DNA of 30,465 bases from Ichthyophthirius multifiliis (GCF_000220395.1 NW_004086229.1:1-30465); one strand, 5' to 3'; counted from the first letter of the stretch, positions 10,804 through 24,276 are shown. Numbers and translations: made by a program. Notes: generated by a model from the sequence alone, not told the origin.

Positions 10804-11503
10804 TTACTTTTTATTATTATATATAATAGAATTATTATTATAAAAAAATCAATTTATTATAAAAATAAATTTGTTAATATAATAAAATATTATTAAATAA
10901 TAATTAATATCTTGAAATTGTTAAATTTTTAATATTTAATTAATTATAATTTTTTATTGTTTTCTGTTTAATTGGAATTTATATAATAAAACTTAATATT
11001 TTATAAAATATATATTCATTTTTTTTATTAATAAAATAAAATAAATTAAAGTCGTTTCAATAAAATTATTTATATATTAATAATATAGTTTATTATTTAT
11101 TATTAAAATTCTAAAAAAATAAAAAATTACCATTTAATATATAATTATTTATAATAAAAATAATAAAAAAGTGATTTTAAACAAAAATAAATATTTTGTT
11201 TTATTTATTTTCAATTCATAACAAGTAATATATATTATATGAAAGACTATTAAATAATCAATGCAAATAATTAAAAAATCTTTAATTAATCAACTCCTTT
11301 AATTAAACGTTATGTAATAGTTAAAAAAAAATATTAAAATAATGATTAAAAATATTAACAATACAAACAAACTACTTAATACATAAACAAAAACGATTAA
11401 ATAATGTAAAAAAAACATGTTATTATAACTAAAATAAAAAAAAAGAAATATAAAAAATATTCTATAAGAAGAAACAAAAATAACATAAACAAAATAACAA
11501 ACG

Positions 11504-11543
<40 letters not shown>

Positions 11544-11745
11544 TATATATATATTTATATTTATTTATAATAAAATATATATATATTTTTATATTTATAT
11601 ATACAGTTTACCACCTTTGCCTTAAAAATTACCTTTTAATTCCCATAATATTTCTTACCGCAAATCCGAGCAAACTTAATATACTTAATCAAAAAATAAT
11701 TTGATTTCATAAAATTAATGCATAAGCGAATTTTCAGAATAAATA
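10804..11745. other. Intergenic AT DNA between divergent syntaxin and LRRC49-like genes
   Basis: About 940 bp without a coding, tRNA or repeat signal except (AT)n at about 11508-11590. It should carry both promoters, but no motif stands out. Confidence 0.6.
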
Positions 11746-13614
11746 ATGAACGAAAAAGATGAACGTTTTCGATATTTATTAAAGCATGGGAATTTAAAAC
11801 AAATAGAAGAAAATGGAAATGTAATCTTTTGCGAATTACCTTTAATTCCAGGTATTTGGATTTGTTATAGACGTCCTATAGAAAGAGAAAATAACATTGA
11901 AAAATTTAATTTGGAAAATATATAATTAACACATATTCCTTTATTAGAAGGAGAAGAAAGATTAAATATATTAAATTATTAAAAAAATAATATTATGAAA
12001 ATCGAAAATTTAGTTTCTTTGCCGAATTTAATTTTTTTGGATTTAAGTTAAAATAATATTAAAGAAATCGAAAATTTGAATTCTATTTAATAATTAAAAG
12101 TGTTGATTTTAGCTAAAAATTAAATACAAAAAATCAAAGGAATAGAAAATTTGAGTTTTCTGGAAGTTTTGGACTTAAATACTAATAAAATTTAAAAAAT
12201 TGAAAACATTAATAAATGTAGTTAGTTAAAAGTGCTTAATTTAGCCTCAAATTTAATATCGAAAATCGAAAACTTGAACAAGAATATATTTTTAATGGAA
12301 ATAAACTTAAAAAATAATCAAATTGAAGTAGTTTAGAATATAAATAATCTTCATAAATTACAAAAAATAGATATCTCTTAAAACAAAATAAAGTCTTTTT
12401 AGAAAATACATGATATTTAGCATTTAAATAAACTAAATGAGATAGATTTAGAAGGTAATTTTTAATTTAAAAATCGAGTCGAATATATTTAAAATTTATT
12501 GGAATTTCTTCCTTTATAAATAAATATGATTGATGGGTTTTAAATTTAATAATTAAAAGAAGAAATTTAATATAGAAAGATTAATTCCGACAATTAAAAG
12601 ATAAATAGCGACACTTAAAAGATAAATAGCGACAATTAAAAGATAAATAGTGATAACTAAAAGATAAATAGTGAAAATTAAAAGATTAATATTGATAACT
12701 AAAAGATTTATAGCAATAACTAAAAGATAAATAGTGATAATTAAAAGATAAATAGTGATAATTTAAAAATAAATAGTGATAATTAAAAGATAAATTCTGA
12801 AAGGAAAATTTCAAAAAATGAAGAACAAAAAGAAATTTAAAATGGGGAAAAAGTTATTTATTTAATAAAGGAATAATGGGAAGTTAAAATAAAGTAAAAT
12901 TAAGATTTTTTAATAAAAAAAGAACTATTTAAAGTTGAAGGAGGACATTATGATATTATAGTAAATTCAGAAAATGAAAAACTTTAATTATTTATTTATG
13001 GAAATGCATATGAAATAGTATTATATAATCCTTCATTTTAATAAAATATAGAAAAAATTTAAATATAATATGCATTATTTGATAATATTTGTGAATTTAA
13101 AATAATTTAATAACTACAGTCTTTTAAAAAAATTAAAGAAATTAGTTTAAAAGATAATTTTATACATTCTTTACTTTAATTAACTTAATTAGAAGTGTTT
13201 TAAAATTTAAAAATATTAAATTTAGATAATAATTTCATTAATAAATGCAGTTTTTTGTAGGAATTTGTTGTTTATAGATTCCCGTTAATAAGTAAGTTTA
13301 ATGGAAAAGATATTAAAGATAAAGACAGGTTTAAATCTAAGGCAATTTTTAAAGATTTTGATAAAGTATTGTAGAATCGAGAAAAATATTATAATTTAGA
13401 AAATATAAGAAGTTTTGGAAATTATTTTTAAAATGAAATCAAAAAAAAGGAAGATAAAAAATATTTTTATTTATATAATAAATACATAGATGATAAAGCT
13501 TAAAAATTTATTGGAAAATGCTTTAATGGATTTTTGGAAGATAATTTATAATAAAATTTAGATTAAATTTTTGATTAATATATTTTAAGTTTAATTAATG
13601 TGAATATTTAATGA
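11746..13614 (+). CDS. LRRC49-like SDS22-type leucine-rich-repeat protein
   Basis: Intronless, 622 residues, ATG at 11746 to TGA 13612-13614. The N-terminal segment PLIPGIWICYRRPIERE leads into LEGEERLNILNYQKNNI, closely resembling the entry to the repeats in LRRC49. About eight SDS22-like repeats follow at residues about 80-260 (LIFLDLSQNNIKEIENL, LKVLILAKNQIQKIKGI, LEVLDLNTNKIQKIENI, LKVLNLASNLISKIENL). A heptapeptide repeat INSDNQK lies at about 280-350. A C-terminal domain contains EQWEVKIK, KLQLFIYGNAYEIVLYN and FKKIKEISLKDNFIHSL, then VVYRFPLISKFNGKDIKDKD, paralleling the LRRC49 C-terminus. LRRC49 belongs to the tubulin polyglutamylase complex on centrioles and axonemes, plausible for a ciliated cell. 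The orthology is inferred from recalled sequence pattern, not from a search. Human LRRC49 is about 690 residues. Confidence 0.75.
12586..12800 (+). repeat. 21-bp tandem repeat coding for INSDNQK heptapeptides
   Basis: About ten units of ataaatagcgacaattaaaag and variants, in phase with the LRRC49-like frame. The Gln in each unit is a TAA codon. Variants include INSENQK, INIDNQK, IYSNNQK and INSDNLK. It sits between the leucine-rich repeats and the C-terminal domain, where human LRRC49 has a Lys/Glu-rich linker, so it probably acts as a flexible spacer. Confidence 0.9.
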
Positions 13615-13882
13615 AATTTTATTTAAATTTTTGGCATATTTTCATATAAATAATTAAAAGATCTTATTGTTTATTTTAATATATATAAATTTTAATTATT
13701 ATTAATTATTTTTTAAACAAATTGAAATTATTATTTAAATTTGTTTTATTTTTTTATAAAAAAATAATATTAAATAAATATATAAATAATTTCTATTTTT
13801 TATTTAAAAATAAATTATTATAATTTATTTTATATTATGTATCTTTTAAGATTTTAATAATAAATAAAGAAAATATATATAA

Positions 13883-13955
<73 letters not shown>

Positions 13956-14101
13956 AAAAGTACATATATCCATGCATTCTTTTTTAATTTAATTGAAATA
14001 TAGATTAATTTTTAATTTAAAGAATACAAAAATATATCAATAATAATAATTTAATAAAGAAAAATTAAAATATTAAAAAATTATAAAATTAAAAAAAAAT
14101 A
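13615..14101. other. Intergenic AT DNA with (AT)n run
   Basis: An (AT)n tract occupies about 13875-13955. Nothing else is recognisable between these two tandem plus-strand genes. Confidence 0.6.
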
Positions 14102-16096
14102 ATGCACGAGTGTGTTTTATGTTATGATGAAATTAAAATTGTAGGAATAGGATAATGTAATCACAAAGAAATTTGCTATAAATGTTAATTTAAAATGAGG
14201 TATATAACAGATAATTAATCATGTCCTTTATGCAATGTAAAAATTAATTTTAAATATAAAAACTATAATAAATTATATAAATAAAAAAAGAAAAATAATT
14301 AAATAATTATTGTTTCTGATAATATGCAAAATGACTTTTCATCATATGATTTAGATTATTTAATTCCATTTGATGTAAAATATATGATAAAAATAAATTT
14401 ATATAAAATATATAAATAATTTTAAAAACTATTTTAAAAACAAATAATTATATTGTATTTATATATAATTTTATAAAATAAAATATAAAATTTAAATTAA
14501 GAAAAATAAAATATATATATATATATATTAATATTTTATTATATTAATACATTAATATATATATATATTATTATATATTTTATTTATATATTTTTTTATT
14601 ATATATACATATATATATAATTTCTTTTTATAATTTATTTAAAAAATAGGAAAAGAAAGGTCTATATGCTAAAACATAAGAAATATATGATATGCTTTTA
14701 AAGCTAATTGAAATAAGATGTTTTGCACCAGGATGTAAAGAAGAAGATACAGTTTTTTAAAATATAAGTACTTTAAAAAAGCACCTAAAAGATAGACATT
14801 AAAGATTTTTATGGTAAATTAAAATTTATAGATATATAAGAAATTATATATATAAATATATATATTAATACAATTATTTTTTTATTTTATTTATATAAAA
14901 TTAATTAGTGATATATGTGTTGAATTTAAAACTTGTGTTTTATAAGAATAAAAGTTATATAATTCAACAGCTTTAGAAAAGCACACTAGAAAAGGTGATT
15001 TTGATGAAGAAGGAAATGTTTATTTTTTCCATCCATATTGTTCTGTAAAAAATATAAATAATTAATTTTTAATTTATAATAATAGTTTTGTTTAAAATAC
15101 TTTTATGATGAAGAATCGTTAGTAAAACATATGCCTGATCATTTCACATGTTTTATTTGTGGTCCTGATTATAAATATATATTTTATAAAAGTTATTAAG
15201 CACTTGAGAAACATTTTAGAATATCTCATTATATATGTGAAGAAAAATCATGTTAAGAAAAATGTTTCACTGCTTTTAAAACATCAGTTGATTTAGAAGC
15301 TCATAATATAAAAGTACATAATCATTAATCATCTAAAAAAGTGGCTTTAAAGTAAATATATATTATAAATTATTGTTTATTTTTTTATATATTAAATATA
15401 TAAATAGTTAAATGAATATTTAGGTTTTAACTGGATTCGAATATGGATAGTAAGGAGAATCTAAATTTAAAACAAGAGATGGTATGATAAAAGATAAGGA
15501 AGGTGTTAATTTCGAAGCTTAATTTTTATCTTTGAGAAAAACTAAGATGAAAACAACTACTGTAGATTCTCATGAAGATGAAAAAATAGATTATAGAGAT
15601 TTTTATTGTTAAAAATATGATGAAAGATATTAAAAAGAAGAACAGGAAATCCTTTAATAATATTATAATGATAATTATGGGAATAATAATAACAAAGGAA
15701 ATAATAGAAATAGGAATAATTAATAATTTGTAAGAAAAAAAAGCTCATAAAACGAAGTACTTTATTTGGAAAATATACCACTTTTAAGATATTATTAAAT
15801 TCATGGAATTAATAATGATAATATTTTAGATAAACTAGGACTTATATGCGATTAGGAAAAATATGAATAATTAGAAGATGCTTAACATTAAATGTAAAAG
15901 AAAAAATGTAGTGCTTAGTAATATTTCGAAGTCTTTGAAAGACTATGTGGAAAAAATATTGCTTTGAGAGTGCTTCCGCTAGTTATTGCAAGTTTAAATA
16001 ATACTAAATATGAAGTTTTATAAAAAGAATTAGATGAAGTTTATATTAGTGAAGTAAAAAAATTAGCTAAAAAAGTAAATATAAATAAATATATAA

Positions 16097-16153
<57 letters not shown>

Positions 16154-17476
16154 TATTTATATGTCTTATTATCTCACTATTTAAAATAGCATAACACTCT
16201 AATTAATAGCTCAAATACATATAAAGAATTCTTTACTTTGTTTAGAAGCGAATTAGAAAATTAATTGACTGAAAGAATTGTTAATTAGGAGTTAAAATTA
16301 AACGCGAAAGCTTTAAAAATGGAAAGATCGAGAAGATTTTAACTTATTGAGATTTTAAGAAGAATCAAAACTAAAGAAATGGCTAAACTTAAGTTTGTGA
16401 CTAATTTTGGAGTCTCAGTTGAGAAAATATCGTTTATTTTAAGGAAAGTATTTTTTTCGGATCTTAATTAAATTCAGAAACTTTTTAAGGAAATACCTAA
16501 TCATGAATTTCTTCATTTATATCTTTATGTGTATTTTTTATTATAATTTTCATTTATTTATTTTTGTAAAAATAAAAAAAAAGGAGTTATTGTCATGATT
16601 TATTATAGGGAAAAGATATTCATAAAGAAAAAAATTAATTGTCTGTTAATATTCTTAAAGATTATTTTGAATAACATTAAGATATATATAATAAATACTA
16701 TTCTCAAGACGATTAAATATTGGAGTAAGAATAAGAAGAAGAATAAAAAGTAAACACGGCAATAATTTAGTAGAAAGGAAATTAAAAAAAAACAGTAGAA
16801 ATCGATACTTAGAATATTTATGATTTCCCTGCCATTAATAATAATAATCCAATAAAAATATAAAAAACAGTTATATAATAATAACCTGATCCTTCTTTAC
16901 CGACATAATAGCCTATGAATACAAAAGAAAAAAATAAAAAAATAAATACTTTAAATGATTGGTAAAAAAGTAACGAAAATCCATTCATTTATGAATCTAA
17001 AGATTAAAAAGTAAGAGTAAACCAAATTTTAAAAGAAGAATTCCCTACTTTAGGTGGAGGATAAAAAGTAGAACCTTATACAGTACCGACAAGTAAAATA
17101 TATAAAATAATAAATTAAATTATATATATATATATAAAATTATGTTTATTAATAATAAATTTATATATTTATAATTATATATTCTTCATTTTATATATTT
17201 TTTTTTAATTTATATACTTTTAATATTTATAATTTAAAAATAGAAAAATAATAATAAATATTTAATTAATAAGAAATTGAATAAATGTAAAAATAAAAAT
17301 AATAATAACCTATCTTTAAATAATAAGTCTAATAATAATAAGTTGATATGTGGGAAGGACCTACTAATAATAATCAAACTGATAAAAATGATATTAAAAA
17401 TTTAGGATTTATTGGAAATAAGAAAAAAAATAAGTAAGGAAAAACCTAAATTAGTGTTGCTGGATTTTTTTAATGA
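14102..17476 (+). CDS. ZNF598: ZNF598/HEL2-like E3 ubiquitin ligase (ribosome-collision sensor), eight exons
   Basis: Exons 14102-14374, 14650-14813, 14909-15044, 15086-15351, 15408-16074, 16190-16528, 16609-17092 and 17244-17476 all join in phase, giving 853 residues with TGA at 17474-17476. The N-terminal RING reads CVLCYDEIKI, CNHKEICYKC and CPLC. Then come the ZNF598 segment GLYAKTQEIYDMLLKLIEIRC, C2H2-type fingers (CFAPGCKEEDT..LKKHLKDRH; HPYCSFCLKYFYDEESLVKH; FTCFICGPDYKYIFYKSYQA..KHFRISH; ICEEKSCQEKCFTAFKTSVD..AHNIKVH) and NQMNIQV. A conserved EEFPTLGG motif is near the C-terminus, followed by a Gln-rich end. Known relatives ubiquitinate small-subunit ribosomal proteins on collided ribosomes and start ribosome-associated quality control. 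The order and spacing of RING, fingers and FPxLGG make the call firm. It is the longest gene in the window that reads cleanly, so it is a useful control for sequence quality. Confidence 0.9.
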
Positions 17477-17720
17477 TATAAAAAAAATAAATAAAATTGC
17501 TTTTTATATATATTTTCTGTTTTTTGTTTATTTTTTTAAGCTTTTTAAATATAATTTTTATTAAATTTATAGTAATTTTTTTGTTAAAAAAAAATTTTAA
17601 GTAAATGCAAAGTAATTAAAATTATTTATAATATATTTTTTTTTATGAATATTAGTTTAATTTATATAAAAATATATATGAAAATTCATTATAATAAAAA
17701 AATAAATATATTAAAATATA

Positions 17721-17751
<31 letters not shown>

Positions 17752-18754
17752 TTATATATATACATTTTTTTTATAAATATATATATATATTATTATTAAT
17801 TTTTTTTATTATATCTTTGAATATGTTATTTTTAATAAATATTCTACTTTTTTTAAATTATATATTATAATAATATATTTACATTTATCTAATTTTTTAT
17901 AGTATAATTTTATATTTTCTTAAAAATAATAATATATATTTAAATATTTAATATTAGTAGTTTTAGTTTTTATATTTTATGTTAATTATAATTTTTTTTA
18001 AATATAACTTATAATAAATATATTTATATTATTAAAACTATTAAAATAAAAATAGTTAAAATAAATTTATATATAATACTTAAATTTTAATAAAGATAAA
18101 GAAATAATTTAAAAAATAATATAATTGATAAAAATAATATATCTTTTAAATATTTTTTTATATTTAATTGTAGTAATAAATATTGTAAATTATAAAAAAT
18201 ATATAATTTATATTTTTAAATAATTATATAAAAAAAAAAAATATTTTTAATTTAAATAAAATAAAAAATAATAAAAAAAAATAAAAATATTAAAAAAGTG
18301 TATTATAATAAATTACAAATAAAAAATGCATTTATACTTATATTTATATTTATACTTAAATTAAAATTTATATTAAATTTAAATAAATATATATATATAT
18401 ATATATAAATATATATAATATATAGTTTTATATTATATATTTTTTAATTTTATATTTATATTTTAAATTTTTATTAATAATAAATTTAGTTTTTTAATTT
18501 TTATTTCAAAATTATTTATAAATTAAAAAATTTAAATTATTATAATTTATATTTATAATTATTAAAATATATGGTATAATTAAATTTTAATTTCTATTTT
18601 TAATAAAATAAAAATATTAAATTATTATAAAAAAAACAATTAATTTAAAAAAAAACATATTTAATTAATAAAGAAAAATAATAAAATTAATTTGATATAA
18701 GTATATATTTAAATTATGGATATATAATATTATTATAAATATTTATATATAATC
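17477..18754. other. Long convergent intergenic region, AT only
   Basis: About 1.28 kb between the stops of the ZNF598-like and lipase genes. It holds A/T homopolymers and short (AT)n runs (about 17735-17790 and 18385-18425). I see no coding, tRNA, snRNA or repeat-family signal on either strand. Confidence 0.6.
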
Positions 18755-19886
18755 TCATTCATTTAAAATTTAATAAATCTAATCCATAAATTCACAATCT
18801 ACATCAAAAACAAAGCTTGCATGTCCTTTATTTTTTAAAAAATTCCAAGTAACTTTTCTACCTTTCCTTTCTTTAAGTTTTTCATATAACCAATTAATAT
18901 CAGGTTAAACAGTTAGCATATCATATTCTCCATAGAATAAATGTACATTCTCTTCAATATTTTAAATTTGATATTCTTAAGGTGTTTCATTTCCATAAAT
19001 TTCTATATTTTTTTCTTTATTTCCAAAATCGAATTTTTGGAACTTTTGTGATTTGACTAATTATTTTAAATGCAAAAAATTTCTACTGGAAGTTCCTGAC
19101 ATAACTTAAGCTAAAAAAGCATGCGATTATTTATGATTAAACTAACATCCATCATAATCAGTAGTCCATTTAAATATATATGGAGATATAAACCTGATTT
19201 TTTTTAATATATAGTAGAATACTTAATATTTATCCTATATATGATCTACATAATTATACCCGAATTCCACTAATCCACTTTTAAAAAACTCCGCTACTAG
19301 TCCTTTTCCATTAACTAGTTTAGCTCCTGCCCCATATAATATTATTTGGTTTGTATAAGGTATTTTCTTTTCCGATAAACCCACAAGTAAGGCCATAGCG
19401 CCTTAAGAATGTCCTATAGCACTAACTTTTAACCTGTAATATTATATATATGGGCAAAGGTGGGAGGTAAATCAAATACACCCATCTCGTGGAAAGAATA
19501 GTTATATTTCCAAAGTTTGGAGAATATCGGGTACCTCTGTTATTAATAAGCCATACATCAAAACCCTAATTAGCCAAAAGTAAGGCAGGAGAAAGGTGTT
19601 CTTCATTTATTGAAAAAACATCAGAAGTAGCAGTCAATAAGGGAACTAGTAGTACTGGGTGGAGTCCTTTTTATTATATTTAGGTGTATTTTTTTTATAT
19701 ACGGAATAATGTTAAGTTGTAGTTGTCATTTGTTTATATATAGTAAGTTTCGCAAGGATAAAAAGAAGACTACATCCGATTTGGAAATGATTAAAGCCAA
19801 AAATTGTCTTCTTCGTCGTTTGAAAAGAAGAATATTATTACAAAGGAAAATATTAATAAAATGGATTTGCCTATTATTTATATCAT
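18755..19886 (-). pseudogene. Acid-lipase-family alpha/beta hydrolase, secreted, with two frame breaks
   Basis: ATG at 19886 begins a signal peptide (SILLIFSFVIIFFF) followed by DEEDNFW. The TGA is 18757-18755. Acid-lipase features follow: YPCETYYIQTNDNYNLTLFR, HPVLLVPLLTATSDVF, LLLANQGFDVWLINNRGTRY, FHEMGVFDLPP, the nucleophile elbow SAIGHSQGA, the acid in LFYGEYDML and the His in NKGHASFVF. The Ser-Asp-His triad is therefore present. The usual oxyanion segment LQHGL is replaced by LVPLLT. Two single-base losses are implied in short homopolymers, just before KYNYSF (about 19509) and just before VSAIGH (about 19420-19425). Adding both gives exactly 378 codons with no introns, the normal family length. 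Such enzymes hydrolyse cholesteryl esters or triacylglycerol in lysosomes or outside the cell. It may be a recent pseudogene or contain assembly errors. Confidence 0.78.
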
Positions 19887-20233
19887 TTTAATGATATAAT
19901 TTTTATTAATTAAAAATTAGTTTTTTGTTTTGTTTTAATAATAATGAGTATTTTTTGTTTAAAAAAAATATAATATAATAATTATTATTTTAAATTTAGA
20001 AAATATATTTTAAAATGAAATTATAATTTTACTTTATTAATCATCAAAAAATTATTATTATTAATAAAATATTATTTTTTATTTATTTATTTATTTTTTT
20101 AAAAAAAAATAGAACCGAATCCGAATATAAATAAAATTAATTATTAAAAAAAAAAAAAAAAAAAAAATATTTATTATTTTTATGTAATAAAAAATACATT
20201 TTTTTATATATAAAAAAAATCATATTTAAATAA
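19887..20233. other. Intergenic AT DNA with A-run
   Basis: Lies upstream of the lipase gene and downstream of the coiled-coil gene. Contains an A-run at about 20145-20167. No other feature is visible. Confidence 0.6.
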
Positions 20234-23200
20234 TCAAAAATTATATTATTTTATAATTTCCATTGAATTTTTTTTAATTTAGCTAGTTTCTTATCTTTAT
20301 TTCTATAAACTTAATCTCAAAGCTTAAATTTCTGTAAATAAAGCGAAATTTAATTCTTAAAATTATTAAAGTTTTTACTCTAAATCATTATAATCTACCA
20401 CATATTACTTATATTAAGTATTTTCTTTATTTAAATCTTATATTTTTATATTTAATTAAATAATCTCTTCCTTTAAATATAAAATAATCTATTATAATTT
20501 GTATATTTCATCCATTATATCTTATATATTTTATTAATTTAAGGTTAACTTAGTTATTTCATTTGCTTGATTTTGATTAATTTTTTTAAGATTAGTTAAA
20601 TTATTATTCAATTCGTTATTTTCTTATTCAAGAAATTCAAATTCTTTCATTTTTTCACATATAATTTTATTTAAATTATCGATTTCTTAAGAAAGAATGC
20701 ACAATTTATTATCATAGTCTTAAATGAGTATTTCATGTTGATTTTTAATTTATTTTTTTTCATTTTCTTAAATTTTTTCTATGTTTTATAATTCTGTTTG
20801 TGCTTTTTTTATTTAGTTTTTTAATTGAAAATTTCCCTTTTATAATTAACTTATGTTTATTTCCATTTTTTTTATTTATTCTTTTAAATCTTGGATAACA
20901 TTATTTTTTTAATCTATTAAATTTTATAAATTTTATGTATTTATTTTATTCTCTTCTTCCTGTTTTTATAATATTTAGTCTAATTATTTTTTCTAAAAAG
21001 CAATTAATTTTAAATCACTTATAATTTGTTTATTTTCACTATCTTCTTATAACATTTAGTGTATTTTTTAGTTTAAAATATCTATTTCATCTGTATGGTT
21101 TAATATAGAATTTTCTAATTATCTACATTTGTCGTTTAAGCTTTTAATTTGATCGAATTTCTTTTGTTAATTTTGAAAAGAATTTTTATATTCTTCTAAG
21201 CTTTTCTATAAATTCAATATTTAGTCACTTTTTAAATCGTTTTCGGCTTTTAAAGGGATTAGATTTTCAAAATCATTTTCTAGTTATTAATATTATAAAA
21301 GAAGTTTTTCGTTTTCTTTTATTTTTTGGATTATTTAATCACGTAGGTCATCATTTTATTACTCATTTTTTATTTTTTCTTATATTAAATTATCAATTTA
21401 TTAATCTTTTAAATTATTTTAATCTTATAATCTTATTTAAATATATGTATAAATATATAAATAATATTATACTTATTTTTTAGTTAAATATTATCAGATT
21501 CTATTTATTATTAATATTTGCGTAGTTATTATATTTAATTTTCATATTATTATTAGATATCGTCTATTTATGTTTAGAATTAGTGAAATTATTGTTGCTT
21601 TAAAGCTTTCTATTCATCTAATCTTTTATTATTTAAATTTTAAATAGATAAAAATTGTGTTTAATATTTATAATAAATTTACTCCTTTTATTATTTAAAT
21701 AAATCGCTTTGTAATTAAATATTTTTAGTTTTTAATTATTATATTTCATTATCTGTTTGTTTTTTTATAATAAAAAATTATTATTTAATTCTTCTAATTA
21801 TTTAGATTTTTATTTTTTATTATCTTAATATCTTTATTATATATTATAATAATAAAAAAAAAATATATTATGAATATATATATATATATATTTATATATT
21901 TATATATTTATATATTTATATATTTATATATATATATATTATTTATTTATATATAAATTTGTAATTATATTTTTACTCTTTTTTTATTTATTAAATTTCA
22001 TCTTCTTTTTCTTTTATGATACATTGTAATTTTTTTAATTCTTAATCAAATTTTTTTTAATTTTATTATTAATTAATTTATAAATCATTTATTATTGAAT
22101 CTTTATCAATAATAATATTATTTAAACTAATATAATATTTATAATAATAAATCAATTTAAGAATATAAAATCATACTTATTTTTTAGTTCATTTATATCT
22201 TTTTCTTTATCTATTAATTATTAATTTATCTAAATAATCTAATTGTCTAATAAATTTTTTTGTATTTAGGCTTATTTTATATCATTATCATATAATTCAT
22301 TATATTATAAAGCTACTTAAAGCCTTTTAAAAAAATGTATTATTAAATAAATATAAATTTTTTAATTACTTATTTCTTAATTAAGAATTGCTATTTTTAC
22401 ATAGTCCTAATTCTTAATTTAACTTGCATTATTTTTCTTATAAATCTTTTAATTCTTGTTAAACCTATTATAACTATTATATTTTTTAGTCATTTAATCT
22501 ATTGCATTCAAATAAACTTTTATAAAAATGATTTTTAAAAATAAATAAAATAAATATGTAACCTATTTTATAATTGATTATTATCTTTTAATTATTATTT
22601 AAAATCCTATTTTAATTATTAATTTTCTTAATATAATTTTTATTCAGCTTCTTATATTTATTAAAATTGTTTTGTTAACTAATCTTTAAATTTATTTGAA
22701 TCTTAAAATCTAAAAATAAAAAAATAATAAATATATTAAAAAAAATATAAAAATTTTTATATATATATATATATATATTAAATTATATACAATTATATAT
22801 AATTAAATTTAAATCTATTTTATATAATACGTTTTTTATAAATTTTATAATTCCTATTATTTTTAATCTAATTATTAACCTAGTTTATTAATTTAATTTT
22901 AATTTTCTTGTATTTATTAATTTGCATATATTAATTCTTATTCTTTTATTTATTTTTATTATCTTAATCTTAAAGTCTTTTTTAATTTTTAAATAAAATA
23001 TTTTTTTATTTTATTTACGTCTTTTTAATATTATTTATTTATTAATCTTTTTCATTTATATCTTAATAATATTTATCATTATTTATATTTATTTTTTATT
23101 GTATTTCTTATAAATTTTATTATAATTTTTTTATTAAAGAATCATTTTCATTTTAATTAATTTTTAAACTTTATATTTTTATATTTTTAATATTTTTTAT

Positions 23201-24276
23201 TTTATAACTTTTGATTTTCATCTTCTTTTTTTTTAAATTATCTTTTAATTATTTAATTTCATTATTAATTTATTTTTAATCATTCATTTAATTTTATAAT
23301 ATATTTTTATTTTATGCATCTAATAAATTATAATTTTCATTTAATCTTTAATTTTAAAAAAAAATATATTAAAATATATATAAATAAAATAAAGCCTATA
23401 ACTTTTAATTATCATTATTTAATTTTTCTATATATTATTAAAATTTTTTATTGTTCTCATCAAATTCATTTTATAAAGAATTATTAATTAAATTTAATTA
23501 TTTTATTTAATTTTAATTTTCAAATTATGTATTTTACATTCTTTATTAATGTTATTTTTTTGTTCATAAAAAAATAAAATAATAAAATTTACTATTATTT
23601 AAAATTTTCTAATTCTTATTCTTTTTAATCCAGTTTTTATTATAATTAATTTTATATACATTATTAATTATTTAATAATTCTTTAATTTACAATTCGTTT
23701 TATCTTAATCTAATAATAATATAAATTTATATATATACATATATATATAAATATAATATATATATATATATATTATATATATATATATAGTTATATATAT
23801 CATTTTCATATTTTATTTTATTTTATTTTATTTATTTTAGATAGATATATATATTACATATCTTCTTATTCTCTTATTTATTATGAATTCATTTTTCTTA
23901 TTTATTCTTAATAATTTTCTTTTTCTTTATCTATGAGCTCTATTTATTCAGTAATTGTATATTCTTACTATAAACACATAGATTTCCAGTAATCAATTTC
24001 TTCATCTTTAGCCGCAAATAGTTCAAAAAGTCCGTTTGTTCCACTTCTCCAGCTTTATCTCGGCGCAATTGGTTTCGGTTTCGAAGAAACATTTTTTACA
24101 GGAGATATTGTAGTAACTTTTGTTGATATAATATTTTTTTAAGGAGGTTATTATTACTAATTAGTAATTATTTAATCTTCTTTTTATTTATCAAGGAAAT
24201 CTTTTAATTATTATGGAATCTCAAATACTTCATCACCTTAGCTTGAAACAGAATTAGATTTAGAATCCATATTCAT
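20234..24276 (-). CDS. Long coiled-coil protein, multi-exon, family unknown
   Basis: ATG at 24276 (MNMDSKSNSVSSQGDE, with a second Met two codons on) to TGA 20236-20234. The first exon encodes a non-helical N-terminus with PQKNIISTKVTTISPVKN, KPKPIAPRQSWRSGTNG and FELFAAKDEEIDYWKSMC. From about residue 90 the sequence becomes continuous heptad-like Glu/Lys/Gln/Asn/Leu helix (EYTITEQIELIDKEKENYQE). Further exons on the minus strand carry the same composition, separated by AT introns near 23850-23720, 23600-23570, 23400-23350, 22850-22715, 22560-22510, 22370-22320, 22185-22130, 21960-21840 and 21480-21430; exact borders are uncertain. The last exon, about 1.2 kb, ends ALRLSLQKQRQETSQ then KKNSMEIIKQYNF. 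The product is probably a structural or basal-body/cytoskeletal coiled coil of roughly 1,000 residues. No motor, kinase or other globular domain was seen. Confidence 0.7.

Noticed and set aside
15557-15781. Minus-strand 74-residue frame
   Set aside because: Antisense to exon 5 of the ZNF598-like gene.
19709-19891. Plus-strand 60-residue frame with a Cys-rich start
   Set aside because: Antisense to the N-terminal exon of the lipase gene.
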